From Ichthyosporea sp. XGB-2017a (Eukaryota > Opisthokonta > Ichthyosporea), in NCBI GenBank assembly GCA_002811675.1, contig PDIM01000005.1:1-64000 (forward strand): a DNA stretch of 64,000 nt, in the 5' to 3' direction. Below are positions 41,641 to 51,685 of this stretch, in pieces. A model generated the notes under the pieces. It made no database searches and had not been told where the DNA came from. It saw only the letters and a program-made list of their open reading frames with translations. The first letter of the stretch is position 1; each line of letters begins with the position of its first letter. A program made the translations under genes and the position numbers.

Positions 41641-43117
41641 TTATTTGTCATGCGTCCGGCAACAACTATCTTTACCGTGCATGCGATGGTAATTAAGCAG
41701 CTCAACAGACGCTCGAATGGGGCTTCTGTATTCATTCGGTGTTATATTTGGAATGTAAATCACCTCATCAGTGGGCATTTCAACAATGACGGGCAGTGCT
41801 TGCAATGCGAATTTTGGTAGTTTTGGTACAGCGTGGTTGGGGAAGCTTTCTGAAAGGCTCTTCAAGAACGAGTAATCCTTTTTCATAAAATATCGAACAC
41901 CAAATGTTCTACATGAGTGCCGTTCATTTGTGCGCTCCAATTCTATAGCGAGTCTTTTATCAAACACTAGAGGTGTTTTGTCCTGAAGGGGGATCCCAAA
42001 ATTCTCATTATTCGGGATCGGTTGCCTCGTGATTGTGATCCCAGTCACTGGATGAATACTCACAGCACAACGTTTCACTAAGACTGTTCCTTTGCGACCA
42101 GCGCGAATGTCATCAAAGGCCCGATCGTGCGCTTTAGCACTAACCCCAGAATGACCTCCAATAAGCTCTGTAAGCTTTGATAAGATGTGTTTTCCACAAT
42201 GGCCTTTTGAATCGACAAAAGGTTTAGCAGCAAAATTTAAATATCCTAGATTCACATTGACAGCCACATACTTCTGGAAAAAAGATAAGTCTGTTTATAA
42301 TTCAGTAAGTAAACAAGCAAATGTTGCCCCTTTCAGTATGTTTTTTTTTAAAAAAAAAACAATATACAAACTTACACTCTGCATCCATAGATTTGCTCAA
42401 AGTCTCAGAAAATGACACCAAATCAAACAAATCATCTTTTGAAAAGTTCTCTTGGCTAGTGAACAATTCTTCAAGGCCCTTTCGCAGCATATTTCTTCCA
42501 TATATCTCCATACTGTTGGTTGGATCCTCAAACCAAGGAATGCCTTTGTCTCTACAGTAAGCATAAATCTCTTCTTTGCATATGCCAAAAAATGGTCGAA
42601 TGAGATTAATGCTTCCATACCCGCCCCATATATCTTCAACGATTGAAGATTCCTTAAAAGAGCCGATGCCATATATTCCTGAGCATTGGGACCATCGCAT
42701 TACTGATGTCTCAATCCTGTCGTCCAAATGATGGCCCACAAACAATTCACTAACACCCAAACGTTTGCATTCCTTAATCATTAGTGAATATCTTATTTTT
42801 CTGTACATTTCTTGGTTCTTTGAAACGACCCTACCAAAAGAAGCATCTTCCCACTCAATCGGAAGTATTTTGTGCTTCACACCTATTTGGTTTGCACGCT
42901 TTCCTACCTCAAGTGCCTCTTCACCACTTTCTGGTCGAACTTTATGATCGACTGTAAAGGCAAGCACTTCCTCGAAATGTAGTGAAAGAAGATGGGTGAG
43001 GGCCATAGAATCCGCCCCTCCAGACAAAGCAACGGCTACCCGGCGGGGTCCATTGTTCAACTTCAAGCGCTTCAAAGATTGCAGAAACGAGTTCCTCAAG
43101 CTACATTGGATCGCCAT
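41641..43117 (-). CDS. TILS: tRNA(Ile)-lysidine synthase, probably mitochondrial
   Basis: Enzyme that converts C34 of tRNA-Ile(CAU) to lysidine so that it reads AUA instead of AUG. Two exons on the minus strand (42368-43117, 41641-42273) give 460 aa. The N-type ATP pyrophosphatase P-loop is SGGADS at residues 32-37. Further landmarks are VDHKVRPES, HHLDDRIET (bacterial HHxDDQxET) and WFEDPTNSMEIYGRNMLR. The C-terminal domain includes RKGTVLVKRCAVSIHP. The intron runs across a poly-A/poly-T stretch; the phase-0 pair TTT/gtatat and ccag/AAG keeps the frame, whereas the more consensus-like gtaagt six bases earlier would not. Most animals lack TilS because they lack the mitochondrial tRNA; many sponges keep it. 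No strong presequence is evident beyond a basic N-terminal helix. Confidence 0.9.
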
Positions 43118-43361
43118 CTACAGCAGTGCAGCTCAAGCACAGACAACAGACAAGGCCAGAGCTGAATCACTCCACACTACAGCTAACAGCACAGGACTGT
43201 ATTATATCCTTAACCCTAACACACACACTGCCGTTGCCAAGGAATGCTGATTGCTGATAATTATTTCTTTCTTCCTTCATTATTATTCTTGCACAAAGCA
43301 CAAACTTATATTATTTACTATGGCTTCTTTTGTCTGTAGGAGGTGAGATTGAGATTTTAAT

Positions 43362-44528
43362 ATGTGCAGCCAAGCTACAATGTGGAGGAAGAGTGGGAAA
43401 GCTGTTGTGTTCGGGGCCTTCATCCAGGCTTTGGTCCTGGTATGTACCTTGTTACTTATGGATACCAGGGGCTGTAAAGGGGCACCCTTAGCGTATGTGG
43501 ATAATGAGGGATTTATAGCCGGGGAGACGGAGCAAGAATTAACATCGTTAGAGGACAAAGAAAAGAAAGCACAGAGTATGAACGCGCTTCTAAAAAAAGC
43601 AATGCAAGAGCAATCAAAGCTCCTCGTAGAAGAGTTACAAAATCCCCAGCCAGTAGGTGAGGCCATAGATGCTTCACTTGATGCAAATGAAATATCCATT
43701 GATCCCTCCGCAGGCCCAAGGGTTGAGGTTGATTTGGTACGTGTTTCTGACGCTTAAGCATCAATTTCCTCTATTGAGAACAACGCATTCTTGATTGCTG
43801 ACTGTGTGTTTCTTGATTTTTATTTTCTAGGGAGCTATTAATGATAAAGATACTTCCAAGTCTAAGGATAAACGAGGTGGTCATTCATCGCTTCTCCCAG
43901 CAGATGTTAATAAGGTTGATGAGGAGGCAGCAAAGACAAAAAGTGCACATTGGGATAACCTTATGTCAGTTACTCTTCATGGGAGCAAAGACGAAGACCC
44001 TGTGGTAAGTTTGTTTGCGCAATGGGTTCCCATCTGTGTATCTTTTTCTTTTGATTCTAGACACTTACGAATTTTAATACACTTATCTTTTACTTTGCCG
44101 TGTATAGATGCGCACAATGATGGTAAGCTAATATCAGTGACCGACATTTTGTTTTTTCTATTTGTGCATATCCATACTAATAGGCTTTTATTGAAATGGC
44201 ATCGCTGCCGTATCAGAGGACTCTCGAAGGGGGCGTTAAAGATGCTAGTTTGGGAGTTGTGGAAAATGTCATACCCGGTGGCGGTAGCAAGAAGCACGCA
44301 GAACTGGGGAACTTTGAGAACATTGAAGAGTATATTAAGAAGCACGACTCTGAAAGAGAACGGCAAAGAGAGAAACCACTTAGCTTTAACCTCCAAATGT
44401 TGGCCATGGTAAGTTACATTTGTGTTGCACAGAGTATTAAGTCGCATCCTCACTGGCACTGAGCATGCTAACAAATATCTTTGAATGGTTGTTTTGTATT
44501 CTAGTCTCTTGCCAACATGCTCCAATAG
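43362..44528 (+). CDS. unrecognised secretory-pathway or type II membrane protein with a microexon
   Basis: Family not recognised. Five exons (43362-43736, 43831-44004, 44108-44122, 44184-44408, 44505-44528) give 270 aa; every intron is phase 0. An N-terminal hydrophobic segment after MWRKSG (VVFGAFIQALVLVCTLLLMD) reads as a signal peptide or anchor. The rest is hydrophilic: a Glu/Lys/Gln-rich helical stretch, a Ser/Lys/Asp linker, and a C-terminal segment ending LANMLQ. The third exon is 15 nt and encodes MRTMM; it has a good acceptor (GTGTATAG) and donor (GTAAGC), and skipping it keeps the frame. The last exon has only seven codons plus stop. It is divergent from TilS, with 244 bp between starts. 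An in-frame ATG 18 bp into the CDS (MWRKSG) is an alternative start. Confidence 0.72.
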
Positions 44529-44983
44529 AGTGCCCTTGCTCTAAATTGGCCTAGCCTAGCCATATCGTCCAATCAATAATAAAAAGCTTAATCTGCACAG
44601 CATGCAATTGTGGACGAGTAAGGGATTCGGTTCTGAGAAGCACAATTTAGGGAGTGTGTGGGGTTACAGTAGAATTAGGCACCGTGAAAGAGAGAAAGTC
44701 ACTTTGCTCAATTATTATTTTCTTTGAGATAGATTAGGGGTGTGCCCCAGACCCCAGTGCCAGAGTTTTGCGTATTTGTTATATGGACTATTTGGTACTG
44801 AACTGTGCCATACATGGTGTGTTTTTTGATGCAGTCAATGGGATGGAGGACTGTGTCGCAGATCAGCAGATATCCTCTTGTGTGGTTCATGTATGTGCCC
44901 TGAAGATAGTTAGATGCACTTGTGCCTGCCTGTCTGGTTGGTGTGGAGTTTTTGAGAGTCTGTGACTTCGGGAGCTTTGTCCA
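44529..44983. other. short intergenic region before ATG9
   Basis: AATAAT/AATAAAAA near 44574-44582 is the likely 3' end signal of the previous gene. No other feature is recognised. Confidence 0.45.
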
Positions 44984-47422
44984 ATGGCTACTTCTGGTCG
45001 TGCGGGATATGTACCTCTACCGGTTGAGGTCGAGAGCAGTGATGGGGAGCAATCTGAGCTGAGGGGAGGATTAAGGGGTGGGAATCAAGACTATGGCGGG
45101 GCGTATCGGAGCCCGGGAGCTATAGGATTGAATATATTTGAGCAGGGTCAAGGGGGATTTGATTCGGACTGGTCTGTGGATGGAGGTGAGGGGGACAGTC
45201 TGTTACTGGCAGGAGGGCAAGGCAGAGGCGTTGGGCAGACGGACGATGATCCATTTTGTATAAAAGGGGGGTCCTCTCGTTGGCACAATGTACCCAATTT
45301 TGATCTGTTTTTGACTGATATATACATATACTTCCAAGAGAAAGGATTCCGCTGTTCTATACTTTCAAGAGTGCTGAATCTGATTACAATTGGCTTTGTG
45401 GCTTTTTTCACAGTTTTTATTTTTGGATGTATTAACTACTCTGTGCTTTGGAAAACGGAGCAGCTTTCCAAAGCTGTTGATTTTTCTCTTTTGTTTAGTC
45501 TTCATCCACTTGTGGTCCTTTACATAATTGTATTTCTTGTCATTTGGATATGGCAGTTTGTAAGCTTTGTAAAAGCCATACCTGGATTGTATAATTTGAA
45601 AATGTTCTTTCGGGAAGAGTTGAAGATAAAAGAAAGGGATATTCAGACTATACGGTGGAGAGAAGTGACAGAAAGGATAGTACAAGTGCAAGCGAGGACT
45701 CAATTATGTCTTTCCAAGCGCGATCTTACTGGATTTGATATCGCTAATCGAATAATGCGTAAGGACAACTATTTCATTGCATTGTTCAATAGGGGGATTT
45801 TGGATTTGTCTGTAAAAATCCCTGGACTGGGCAAATATGAGTTTCTTACACGTTCCTTAGAGTGGAATCTTAGGAGGTGTATTATAGATTATGCTTTTCC
45901 TGAAAGAAGTCACAAAATCAGGAGTAGAATCTTGAATAAGAACATGGCTGGTGAAATTGCAGAGCGATTGTCTGTAAGGTTTCGAACTTTTGCAGTGATT
46001 AACATTGTTCTTTCACCTTTCATTGCCATATTTTTGGTAATGTTCTTTTTCTTTAAATATGCTGAGGAAATTCGATCTAAAGCTTCTTCTGCGGGAATGA
46101 GGCAATGGGCAAATCTTGCTAAGTGGAAGTTTCGGGAATTCAATGAATTGCCCCATATCTTCCAAAAGCGCATGGGATTAAGCCACCCTCACGCAGATAC
46201 ATACATTAATAACTTTTGTGCTGAGAGTGTTACAATCATTGCCCGCTTTGTCGTGTTTATTTCCGGGTCGATTGTATCATGCTTGGTCATTTTGAGTTTG
46301 TATGATGATGACGCTCTGACCAATGTGCATGTGACTTCTCAGCACACAGTGATTTGGTTTATCACTGTATTCGGGGTTGTTATAGCTCTTGGACGAGGTC
46401 TCATTCCCGACGAAAATCTTATTTTCGAACCTGAGCGTTTAATGCAGGAGATTGTTAAGTATACCCACTACTATCCGCAAAAGTGGTTGAACAAAGCTCA
46501 TACGTTTGATGTTCGTGATGAAATGGCTGCTTTGTTTGAATTGAAGTTAGTCAGTGCACTAATTGACATATTGAGCGTTTTCATCACTCCGTATATATTA
46601 TATTTCAAATGCCCGGCAGCTTCAAAAGGAATCGTAGAGTTTTTTCGAGATTTTACAGTTTGGCATGATGGACTGGGCCATGTTTGCTCTTTCGCGACCT
46701 TTGACTTTAAGCGGCATGGAAATCCAAAGGTAAGTTGTACATTCATGTAAAAGAAAACCAAGAGAGTAATAATAGAGGGGAAGAAGAATGCAGTATTTTG
46801 TATTATTTAATCACTCGATGAAAATTATCTGCTCATTGCGTTGCTCTACTTTCGTTACTTTTATTTTTAGTACGCCGTGCCTAAAGGCATATCCTGTGGG
46901 ACAGAATACAATCTTACATCGCTTGGAAAAATGGAAAAGTCGTTTGTAAACTTCAAGGTATGCACAAAGTTTTTATTCTCAAAGAAAACGGACACCAGCG
47001 TACTAAAAATTCTGTTTATATAGAACCATAATCCGGATTGGGCGCCTGAATTTGGTGGCAGAGAGTATCTTGACAGCCTTTATAATTTGGCATCAAGTCT
47101 CAATCCAGCAGGAACCATAATCACTCATGATGATGGAACAGAATCTTTCGCTAAAGACACTCAACAACAGGTAAGGAGATTTTGCATTCCTTTAAGAACA
47201 GCAGCTGCAAGTTGCAAAATGTCTGACATGCTTCTACTCTATGCAATGTAGCGAATGCCCGCAATCGGAACCAGTATTTCAAGTTTGAAAGGCTCCATAC
47301 ACAAAGAAAAGATGCCCATGAGGGAATCGCAATATTCTACAGATGACAACTACAATGCCTTGGGTCTGTCCACACTTCTTCTTGATAAGTTCTACGCCTT
47401 CAACGGATTCAACAATAGCTGA
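44984..47422 (+). CDS. ATG9: autophagy lipid scramblase ATG9
   Basis: Multipass scramblase on Golgi/endosome vesicles that seed autophagosomes. Four exons (44984-46729, 46871-46957, 47024-47170, 47252-47422) give 716 aa; all three introns are phase 0 and lie in the last quarter of the CDS. The N-terminal 100 residues are Gly-rich and disordered. The family core is clear: WHNVPNFDLFLTDIYIYFQE, two helices, WREVTERIVQVQ, IANRIMRKDNYFIALFNRGI, EWNLRRCIIDYAFPE, WANLAKWKFREFNELPHIFQ and YYPQKWLNKAHTFDVRDEMA. The latter continues to the re-entrant helix and FFRDFTVWHDGLGHVCSFAT. The disordered C-terminal tail is encoded by the small exons. Convergent with the PPR-like gene, with only 63 bp between the stop codons. 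Confidence 0.96.
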
Positions 47423-47485
47423 CAGTGTTTTATAAATAAATTAATGCACTCGTTCTTTAGGGAACATTTTTCTTTTTGTACTTTA

Positions 47486-50400
47486 TCAAAAGTATTTGTT
47501 CACTACCGAGTTGGGAACTCCGTCATTTACAGCCTCGTCTAAAAAGTAATGAAGTCGTCGACTCCAAGCCCCTCTACGGTAATTACGGCCACTGCTAAGC
47601 TCATCAAAGCAGGCGCTGTACACAAATGGAGGTGGTTTGATTCCCAAGACTTTCATTTGTTTCACAATATCCATATACATCATCAGCGAATTTGACTGGC
47701 GACATGCATCAAGAACGGCGTACATACTCTCCATGCTAAGAAAGCGAACGTTCAACTTGACGTCTTTCAGCAACGAAGGTTTTTCAATAAGCCATGGCAC
47801 TACACAGTTATCTGGCGAAAAATTATCTTCATGAAACCTCGAAAGGAGCCACTTGGCTACATCAAAACACGCAGTTCTATTGTAGCCTCTACGGCGTTCC
47901 ACATCTGCAATGGTTTTTAAACAAGCACTAACAAGGCAGTCGGACCTCGAAATTGTTGAATTCCATTTGCTAAAAAAACTCTGCATTTTTGTGTCATCTA
48001 CAGGGCTTGAGAGTGTCTCAAGAAGAGATGCGTGCAAGCTATCAAAGTCACTAACAGCTTCACATATAGTTTGGACCTTCTGCAAGCAGACTTTTGGCGC
48101 ATGAGGAAGTACTGCTTTTTCGTAAAGGCCCGAATAACACGAAGGTATAGCTTCTACTAGATCATTGCCCAGCTTCGAATGTTTCGAAGACGATAAAAGA
48201 TGATCCAGAGTTTTCACCAATACACTTGGACTGACAAGGCCGTTGGCTAACTGGCTTTTGAAAGCTTCCATAAAAGTCTCATTAGCAAAATAATTGAAGC
48301 CATTAAGGCCCTCTAGTGCGAGCCACGACGAGAGTCGCAAGTCGTTATGCATCTTGCATTTGTATATCAGATCAATATCCTCGGAAGGTGTGGCCAATAG
48401 GGACAAATCCAGAATATGATTAAAGTCGAACCCATACCTATATACACCCACGTTTTTTAAAATCACCGAAACTTGAAAGCCACCATCGGGTGCCGCTGGG
48501 ATATATTGTTCTTTGCGAGTCCTGTCGCTAAATTCGTTTACATGAACTAATCCCCACTTTCTCAGAAAAGAAAAATCGTTGGAAACATTGCCTGTACTTC
48601 TGTTACTAAGCACCCTGTCGCAAACGTATTTCATTGTTTGCTGGTCCCATGGCGGACATTTTGGTGATATCATCAGCTGAACAATGTGCGGATAAGCATT
48701 TGCCAAGCGGCAGGTGTCCACAACGCGAACTGCTTCTTCCTTTGAGATAAATGGTTCATCAATCAGCTCCAAGGGCCAATCTTTTGGGCTTACTCTATGT
48801 GAATCCATCGACGTCACTAGTTTCATGAAAATTTGATTTTCTTTTTGCATCGCTTTTCTGACAGCTTTTTGGGATCGTAAAACATGGCCTTCTTTGAGTT
48901 TTAAGGTTTCGCAATACAATTCTAATATACACTCCTCAACAAGGCTTTCATCGCGTAGCGCATTCTCTAGCAATTTATACACAACTCTCTCCGACGCACT
49001 ACTGAAATCAATGGAATTATACATTTTCCACCAATCAGCACTATTTTTTGGCTTTAAGCCATTCCCAATTGCCATTTGAAATATACGAAAGTAATCTGCT
49101 TCGTTCTGCAATTGCAATTTTTGAGCAACCTTTAAAACCAAGAGATCAATATGATGGGAACCCATCCCAGGCAGACAAGACAAATAGCCCCAGAACATTT
49201 CAAAAAACCCGCTATAGTCAGCATGTGCCAGACACGCTTCAAGTACGAATTGAATAGTGTTTTCTGAAGGCTTGAGGGACTTTTTCCCGCCCCACCCTAT
49301 GCTAAGTGAAAACATAAACGAGACAACTCTTTTCATGTTTTCTAAGTCACCCTTCGAACTAAAGAAGTTAAAGAGGTTCATCATGCTATTTCTTGAAAAG
49401 GGTATATAATTGCAAGAATGTGCAAATCCTAGATTCGCAATTGCTGCAACAGTCTGTGTACTAACATTGTCACTCAGGCATTTTTCAAGCTCAGTTTCAA
49501 GTCGAGGTAAAAAATCAATCAACAAATATTTCCTTTGGCTTTGAATAAGCTCTTGAAGCCGAAATGTCCATAAAATCTCTCGGTCTAAATTCTTGTCCTT
49601 CAAAATCGCATCAAATTCTTTACATAGACCATCTTGCCGACCACTACCAACTCGCCTAAAGCGCCCAACCACTAAAAGGGCTCTCTTCTCAGTCTCATTT
49701 AATTTACACTTTCGAGAAAAATTATCAAACACAGCATCAAAATCAAGCTCATTAAATTCTTTAAGTTGGTACAAAGTTCTTTGAATTTTCAAAATTTCGC
49801 CAGAACAGTACAGTTCAGAAAGAAAGTCCGAGCAGATCTGTTCGTTTGCTGCTTTTAAATCATAACCCCCCGCATGGACATATTCAAGAGCATCCCTATA
49901 TATACATACACTCTTCTTAACCTTTTTCCAACTTATCACCGCGCTCGATAGAATATTTTTTATCGCCAAGGCATAGCAACTGAATAGCTCTTCCCCGCTA
50001 GCAGAGCCCGCCCGTTTCATTGCTAGAGCCAAAAGTTTCTCAGACAGTGCCAACTCCGAAGTGTTAGTGCTCATACCGCACAACTTCAGAAGGGAGATGA
50101 TGCTTTTCATTTCCAACGAACTCCCGACATTATTCGACAGTGCCGCCTTCGCAATCGCTAGAACATTTGGGGCTGTAGTTTTGATCTTATTAAAGGCGGG
50201 TAAAGAGTTGAGTATACTCCTCCCCAATACCACATTAAAAACTCCAGTCTCTTTGTAAAATGATGCAAAAATCCTCGAAGCTTCCTGAATGTCTTTCTTC
50301 TGTAATGCACTACTAGCTACAGTACACATTGCCAGCTGGTCACTAAGAACATTCGGCGATTTATCCCTTACCTGAAGTTTGTTCAATATATTTGACAAAT

Positions 50401-50926
50401 CTTCAATACTCCCATACTTTGAATAGACATCAACCAATCCCATTACAACGTCCCCCGTAACATATTTACAATCGAAATTTTCCCATAACGTCTTCACGGT
50501 TGCTCTTCTGGTCGCTGCCGAAATGCTTGGTTTCAAAGCCGTTGAACACCCGTTCAAGAGAAGCATATAGTGAAGTGGTGAGGCATACTCGTTGCATACA
50601 GTGCGACATAATTCTTTGTATTGTGAGCTGTTCATGTTAGATGGAGCCATAAGTGCATTGCGAATATGAATAGGAAGCTTTTTCTTGTCGGCAAGAAACC
50701 GCTTCGTGGCTGTTTGTATTTCACCCTTCGAAACCAACACATCCTTATGAATTCCCTCTGCAGATCGCAAACATGCAACAGCGGACTCGTCTTTACTAGC
50801 CATGGAACAAAATCTCCTTTGACAACCCATAAACCGAAATATAATACATGAGGGCCGCGGATTGAGTGGTACATTCCCACTAAGTAGTCTCTTTAAATAA
50901 ACCATCCCGCCCTCGGGAAGACCCAT
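47486..50926 (-). CDS. large mitochondrial PPR-like helical-repeat protein
   Basis: 1146 aa, one exon. The N-terminus (MVYLKRLLSGNVPLNPRP... FMGCQRRFCSM) is basic and acid-free, a typical mitochondrial presequence. The rest is helical with degenerate repeats of about 35 residues, such as VVMGLVDVYSKYGSIEDLSN and YMDIVKQMKVLGIKPPPFVY; the latter closely fits the PPR consensus (xxMxxxGIxPxxxxYxxLI). PPR proteins bind organelle RNA and act in its stability, processing or translation. The size suggests an LRPPRC-like or other large animal-type PPR, but I cannot identify an orthologue. The start is the first ATG; MVYLKR eight codons in would give a better presequence. It is divergent from the gene at 51686. 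Confidence 0.68.
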   Translation of the reverse strand: MGLPEGGMVYLKRLLSGNVPLNPRPSCIIFRFMGCQRRFCSMASKDESAVACLRSAEGIHKDVLVSKGEIQTATKRFLADKKKLPIHIRNALMAPSNMNSSQYKELCRTVCNEYASPLHYMLLLNGCSTALKPSISAATRRATVKTLWENFDCKYVTGDVVMGLVDVYSKYGSIEDLSNILNKLQVRDKSPNVLSDQLAMCTVASSALQKKDIQEASRIFASFYKETGVFNVVLGRSILNSLPAFNKIKTTAPNVLAIAKAALSNNVGSSLEMKSIISLLKLCGMSTNTSELALSEKLLALAMKRAGSASGEELFSCYALAIKNILSSAVISWKKVKKSVCIYRDALEYVHAGGYDLKAANEQICSDFLSELYCSGEILKIQRTLYQLKEFNELDFDAVFDNFSRKCKLNETEKRALLVVGRFRRVGSGRQDGLCKEFDAILKDKNLDREILWTFRLQELIQSQRKYLLIDFLPRLETELEKCLSDNVSTQTVAAIANLGFAHSCNYIPFSRNSMMNLFNFFSSKGDLENMKRVVSFMFSLSIGWGGKKSLKPSENTIQFVLEACLAHADYSGFFEMFWGYLSCLPGMGSHHIDLLVLKVAQKLQLQNEADYFRIFQMAIGNGLKPKNSADWWKMYNSIDFSSASERVVYKLLENALRDESLVEECILELYCETLKLKEGHVLRSQKAVRKAMQKENQIFMKLVTSMDSHRVSPKDWPLELIDEPFISKEEAVRVVDTCRLANAYPHIVQLMISPKCPPWDQQTMKYVCDRVLSNRSTGNVSNDFSFLRKWGLVHVNEFSDRTRKEQYIPAAPDGGFQVSVILKNVGVYRYGFDFNHILDLSLLATPSEDIDLIYKCKMHNDLRLSSWLALEGLNGFNYFANETFMEAFKSQLANGLVSPSVLVKTLDHLLSSSKHSKLGNDLVEAIPSCYSGLYEKAVLPHAPKVCLQKVQTICEAVSDFDSLHASLLETLSSPVDDTKMQSFFSKWNSTISRSDCLVSACLKTIADVERRRGYNRTACFDVAKWLLSRFHEDNFSPDNCVVPWLIEKPSLLKDVKLNVRFLSMESMYAVLDACRQSNSLMMYMDIVKQMKVLGIKPPPFVYSACFDELSSGRNYRRGAWSRRLHYFLDEAVNDGVPNSVVNKYF

Positions 50927-51685
50927 GTTATTAATACAACACTTTCAAAATGTAGGAGATCGACTACCACCACCTAAAGTAACAATCATTCTATATGTAC
51001 AAACAAAGCAATGCAAAGAGGATTGGCAAGACAAACAGTGCAGCAGCTGGAATAGGGATATGACTCTCTAGTAAGCAAGGCAGATACCGAGTGGGCTAGC
51101 ACTAGAGCCGGTGTGGTATACTAATCTATCTATCTCTCAGCTAGCTGGGGTTGTGCTTGTTTCTGATCCGTCAGTGTCCTTGTCTATCCCAGCTCTCCAG
51201 TAGCTACAGGGAGGAGTGGGACCAGTGTGAAACAGACAGGGGGGTGGGAGTCATGACACAAGACCCTCTCTCCCTCTCCCAGAAGTATTTGCAGCTGGGC
51301 CCAACTCCCAGACCAGCAGCTACACGCGGGCGATCTATGGTTGTCGTATTCCTTGATGATCATCTGAGAGGAGGGGTAGGGGAAGGGTAGCTGGCTGACC
51401 CCCCTTCCCCTCGTTGTGTTTTATGTGGTTTTGGTCAGCTTGTGACTTGTGCAAAGACTCTCTTCAAGAAAGTTTAAGAATCCAAATCCTCTCCAAGTTG
51501 CACAGTCTGCCTCTGTTTGTTTCTTGTTTTCTTGTTTTACCGGGCCCTTGACGCACTGAACCGTGCTGTACTATCAGAAGGACACCAAAGCGCTATCTAG
51601 TGCTAACGTTTGGAGGCTGCTGGTATATGTATATGCGTATAAGTGAATTGCGTGTCCTAAAGGGACTCTCTTACGTTATAGAGAC
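50927..51685. other. divergent intergenic region
   Basis: No gene seen. Contains a GAGGGGTAGGGG tract at 51371-51389 and a C-rich run just after it (about 51400-51410). It should hold the promoters of both flanking large genes. Confidence 0.5.

Noticed and set aside
42302-42367. TilS exon 1 reading on into FFFKKKHTERGNICLFTY
   Set aside because: That tail is translated intron (poly-A/T). A phase-0 GT-AG intron joins exon 1 to the C-terminal domain at 42273.
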